Assembly (NCBI GenBank): GCA_963663945.1
Contig: OY760687.1
Coordinates: 3,844,001-3,908,000, forward strand
Origin: Bin87 sp963663945
GTDB taxonomy: Bacteria; Chloroflexota; Dehalococcoidia; Lucifugimonadales; UBA3495
DNA length: 64,000 bases
Direction of reading: 5' to 3'
The notes under the pieces were generated by a model. The model did no database searches. It saw only the letters and a list, made by a program, of their open reading frames with translations, and was not told where the DNA came from. A program made the position numbers and the translations under genes. This document shows, in pieces, positions 62,017 to 64,000 of the stretch (its first letter is position 1; each line of letters begins with the position of its first letter).

Positions 62017-63522
62017 CTAATTGTTGCGGTCATAAGCGTCGGCTGCCCGAAGCACCGTCGCGTCATCCCCCGTGCGGCCGATCAGCATCATGCCGATGGG
62101 CAGGCCGTCGGATGTTCCGCAGGGCACCGAGATGGCCGGGTGGCCGGTCACGTCGAAGGGGCAGGTGTTGGGGATCATCTCCAGCGCCCGGTCGGTGTAC
62201 TCCTGGCGGCTGCAATCGGCCGGCGGGATGACCGTGGCCTTCATGGGCAGGGTAGGCATCACCAGCAGGTCGTACTCGCTGAGCGCCTGGTCGTAGGCGG
62301 CCGTGAGCGACCGGGCCAGGTTCTGCGCCTTGGCGTAGTAGCGGCCGTGGTACCGGTCCTGCATGTACTGCCCCATGAGCACCACCAGTTTGGTGGTTTC
62401 CGAAAGGTCGTCGGCCCGGGTCTGCCAGCCGCGGGCGTACACGTCCAGCAATCCGGTGGTGTAGTGACCCTTCCAGTTGGTGCCCATGCTGTTGCCGGCC
62501 ACCATGAGCATGGTTGCCCCCTCCACGGCGATGGCCCGCCAGACGTGGATGCCGTCGCGGTGCCAGGGTATGGAGACCGTTCCCACCTCCGCCCCCATGC
62601 TCTCGAACGAGCGGGCCGCGTTTTCTACCGCTTGGTCCACATCCGCTTCAGACTCCGGCAGACCGAAACCTTCCTGCACGATTCCAATGCGCAGCCCCGA
62701 CACGTCGCCGGTCAGCGCCTGGGTGTAGGCCTGCCCGTTCAGACTGCCGCTCTGCCTGGGATCAAGACCGTCGGGGCCAGCGATGGCCTCGAGCATCAGG
62801 GCCACGTCGGCGGCGGTTCTCGCCATTGGGCCAGTATGGTCCAGGGTAAGTTCGATGGGGAAGACGCCCGTGTAGGGCACCAGGCCGTAGGTCGGCTTGA
62901 GCCCGTAGATGCCGCACCAGCTTGCCGGAATGCGGATCGACCCGCCCTGGTCGCCGCCAATGGCCATGTCCACCTCGCCCGACGCGACGAGCGCCGCGCT
63001 GCCGCTGGAGGAACCGCCGGCGGTGCGTGCGTGGTCGTGGGGATTGCGAACCGGCCCGGTGTCCGACGTGTGGCTGCCGCCGGAGAAGCAAAGGCTTTCG
63101 CACACCGCCTTGCCCTTTATGGAGCCGCCGGCGTCCAGGATTCGCGTGACGATGGTGGCGTCCACGTCCGGAACGTAGCCTTCCAGCACGCTGGTGCCGT
63201 TCATCATGGGAATACCGGCGACGCAGACGTTGTCCTTGATAGCCACGCTCTTGCCGGAGAGGATCCCTCCCTGAGGTCCAACAATTTCGGAGCGCCAGTA
63301 CCAGGCTCCCAGAGGGTTGTCTTCCGGCTGGGGTCGCGCTCCTGGAGAGCGCGGGTATTTGACCGGCAGGCTGGGCGCAGTGAGCTGGTCCAGCCGTGCA
63401 TACGAGTCGAGGATTGGCTGGCTCAGCTCGATGTAGGAATCGACATCGGCCGGCGAAGGGTTCAGGTTGTAGGCGTCGGCGATGCGGAAAATCTCTTCGA
63501 CAGTGGGTTGCCTTACCGCCAT
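62017..63522 (-). CDS. Amidase signature family enzyme
   Basis: 501 residues from the ATG at 63522 with GGAGG upstream. The Ser-cisSer-Lys triad is visible: Lys96 in SVAIKDN, the cis-Ser within AGGSSSGSAA (171-175), and the nucleophile Ser195 in GGDQGGSIRIPA. Hydrolyses an amide bond; specificity unknown. First gene of an operon with the epimerase and the lipoprotein. Confidence 0.95.
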   Translation of the reverse strand: MAVRQPTVEEIFRIADAYNLNPSPADVDSYIELSQPILDSYARLDQLTAPSLPVKYPRSPGARPQPEDNPLGAWYWRSEIVGPQGGILSGKSVAIKDNVCVAGIPMMNGTSVLEGYVPDVDATIVTRILDAGGSIKGKAVCESLCFSGGSHTSDTGPVRNPHDHARTAGGSSSGSAALVASGEVDMAIGGDQGGSIRIPASWCGIYGLKPTYGLVPYTGVFPIELTLDHTGPMARTAADVALMLEAIAGPDGLDPRQSGSLNGQAYTQALTGDVSGLRIGIVQEGFGLPESEADVDQAVENAARSFESMGAEVGTVSIPWHRDGIHVWRAIAVEGATMLMVAGNSMGTNWKGHYTTGLLDVYARGWQTRADDLSETTKLVVLMGQYMQDRYHGRYYAKAQNLARSLTAAYDQALSEYDLLVMPTLPMKATVIPPADCSRQEYTDRALEMIPNTCPFDVTGHPAISVPCGTSDGLPIGMMLIGRTGDDATVLRAADAYDRNN

Positions 63523-63676
63523 GATGTAACCTCCGGTTTGGGTTGCACGACTTCCAGCGACTATACTACGGGAGGACGAGTCCGACCCAAATACCGTTGC
63601 CAGTTCAGTAAAATCTAAATCAACCACATGGAACGGAGCCAGGCGAGACTGACAACTCAGCCGGGAGACGAATCAG

Positions 63677-64000
63677 ATGCAACGTCACGACCCCAAGGCT
63701 CTGCGCATAGCGAAAGCAGTGCAGCAGCGTGAGCAGCCCGAGCTCGTCATCCTCTTCGGCTCCCGCGCTCGCGGTGACCACGAGGAACTGATGTCGGATA
63801 TCGACGTGATGCTGGTACAGGACACCGAGCCTGACGACGCCATCCAAAAGGCCGCCGCCGCCGCCGCCGCCAGGGTCGCCTGGGAGACCTACGGACGGGA
63901 AGTGCCGGTGGAACTGGTGTGGAGAACCATCGAAGAGTTCAGGCACAACCGCCGGTACGTGAACAGCGTCGAGACCCACGCCGTAAAGGACGGAATCGTC
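63677..64000 (+). CDS. MNT-type nucleotidyltransferase, 3' truncated by window edge
   Basis: At least 108 residues, open at the end of the window. GGGAG lies upstream of the ATG. The MNT core is clear: LFGSRARGD (Gly28-Ser29) followed by SDIDVMLV with the metal aspartates 41 and 43. A run of seven Ala encoded by GCC repeats follows at about residues 58-64. MNT proteins usually pair with a HEPN partner in toxin-antitoxin modules; the partner would lie beyond the window. This frame is not interrupted by a stop. Confidence 0.85.
   Translation, partial: MQRHDPKALRIAKAVQQREQPELVILFGSRARGDHEELMSDIDVMLVQDTEPDDAIQKAAAAAAARVAWETYGREVPVELVWRTIEEFRHNRRYVNSVETHAVKDGIV

Noticed and set aside
61909..63618. 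569-residue plus-strand frame opposite the amidase
   Set aside because: Antisense to an intact amidase with full catalytic triad; composition is unprotein-like.

Overview
The window is a GC-rich stretch (hand-counted lines mostly 60-70% GC) of a bacterial chromosome with no rRNA or tRNA gene that I can see, no CRISPR array and no complete insertion sequence. The gene content resembles free-living, catabolically versatile Chloroflexota (SAR202/Dehalococcoidia-like). It has many paralogous short-chain dehydrogenases, luciferase-like flavin monooxygenases, COG3618-type amidohydrolases, beta-propeller proteins and Rieske/HpaB oxygenases, and Uma2, dodecin and IspH are also present. This taxonomic guess is inference from gene content, not from a marker gene.

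Layout. 0-9.6 kb: two SDR paralogues flanking a netrin/TIMP-like exported protein and a Uma2 nuclease, then an ion channel with an abnormal pore motif, IspH, a COG3964 amidohydrolase, an XRE-HTH membrane protein and a gamma-glutamyltransferase ending in a clear intrinsic terminator. 9.7-14.3 kb: a single-chain sensor/response regulator whose kinase core has lost its catalytic residues, an orotate phosphoribosyltransferase-like protein and a NaChBac-like channel. 14.5-18.7 kb: amidohydrolase plus GMC oxidoreductase, and a zinc-ribbon PQQ-type propeller. 18.9-22.7 kb: a peptide-type ABC importer (SBP, two permeases) without ATPases. 23.1-26.9 kb: a giant fusion of an ArsP-like permease with a TolB-like propeller, an IPT/TIG domain, VCBS repeats and an ASPIC/UnbV domain.

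27-39.5 kb: MFS transporter, flavin monooxygenase, NHL protein, copper amine oxidase, DinB protein, Tat-exported molybdoenzyme, amidohydrolase, MetE-like protein, dodecin and an ABC-F ATPase. 39.5-48.9 kb: a probable aromatic-compound cluster (SDR, Rieske beta and alpha, SDR, HEPN-like, HpaB, NTF2-like, VOC, amidohydrolase, MBL hydrolase). 49.1-50.2 kb: an M19 dipeptidase. 50.4-53.3 kb: a low-GC island (about 40-55% in sampled lines) with a coupled three-gene operon of a small protein, an SMC/Rad50-like ATPase with a CPIC zinc hook, and a possible nuclease; it looks like an acquired defence-type module. 53.7-64 kb: LVIVD propeller, flavin monooxygenase, gluconolactonase, PuuE-like deacetylase, DAO oxidase, Cys-nucleophile alpha/beta hydrolase, lipoprotein, epimerase, amidase and the start of an MNT nucleotidyltransferase.

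Two families of intergenic inverted repeats (cores beginning GTCAGAATCAGGATT and GTCATTGCGAGCGAAGC) are scattered through the window. Several copies share the same outer arms (TCACGCGTACCCAGTTT), which suggests a modular mobile hairpin element. The best candidates for new biology are the low-GC ATPase/nuclease operon, the pseudokinase-response regulator with a tandem operator-like site upstream, and the permease/propeller/UnbV fusion.
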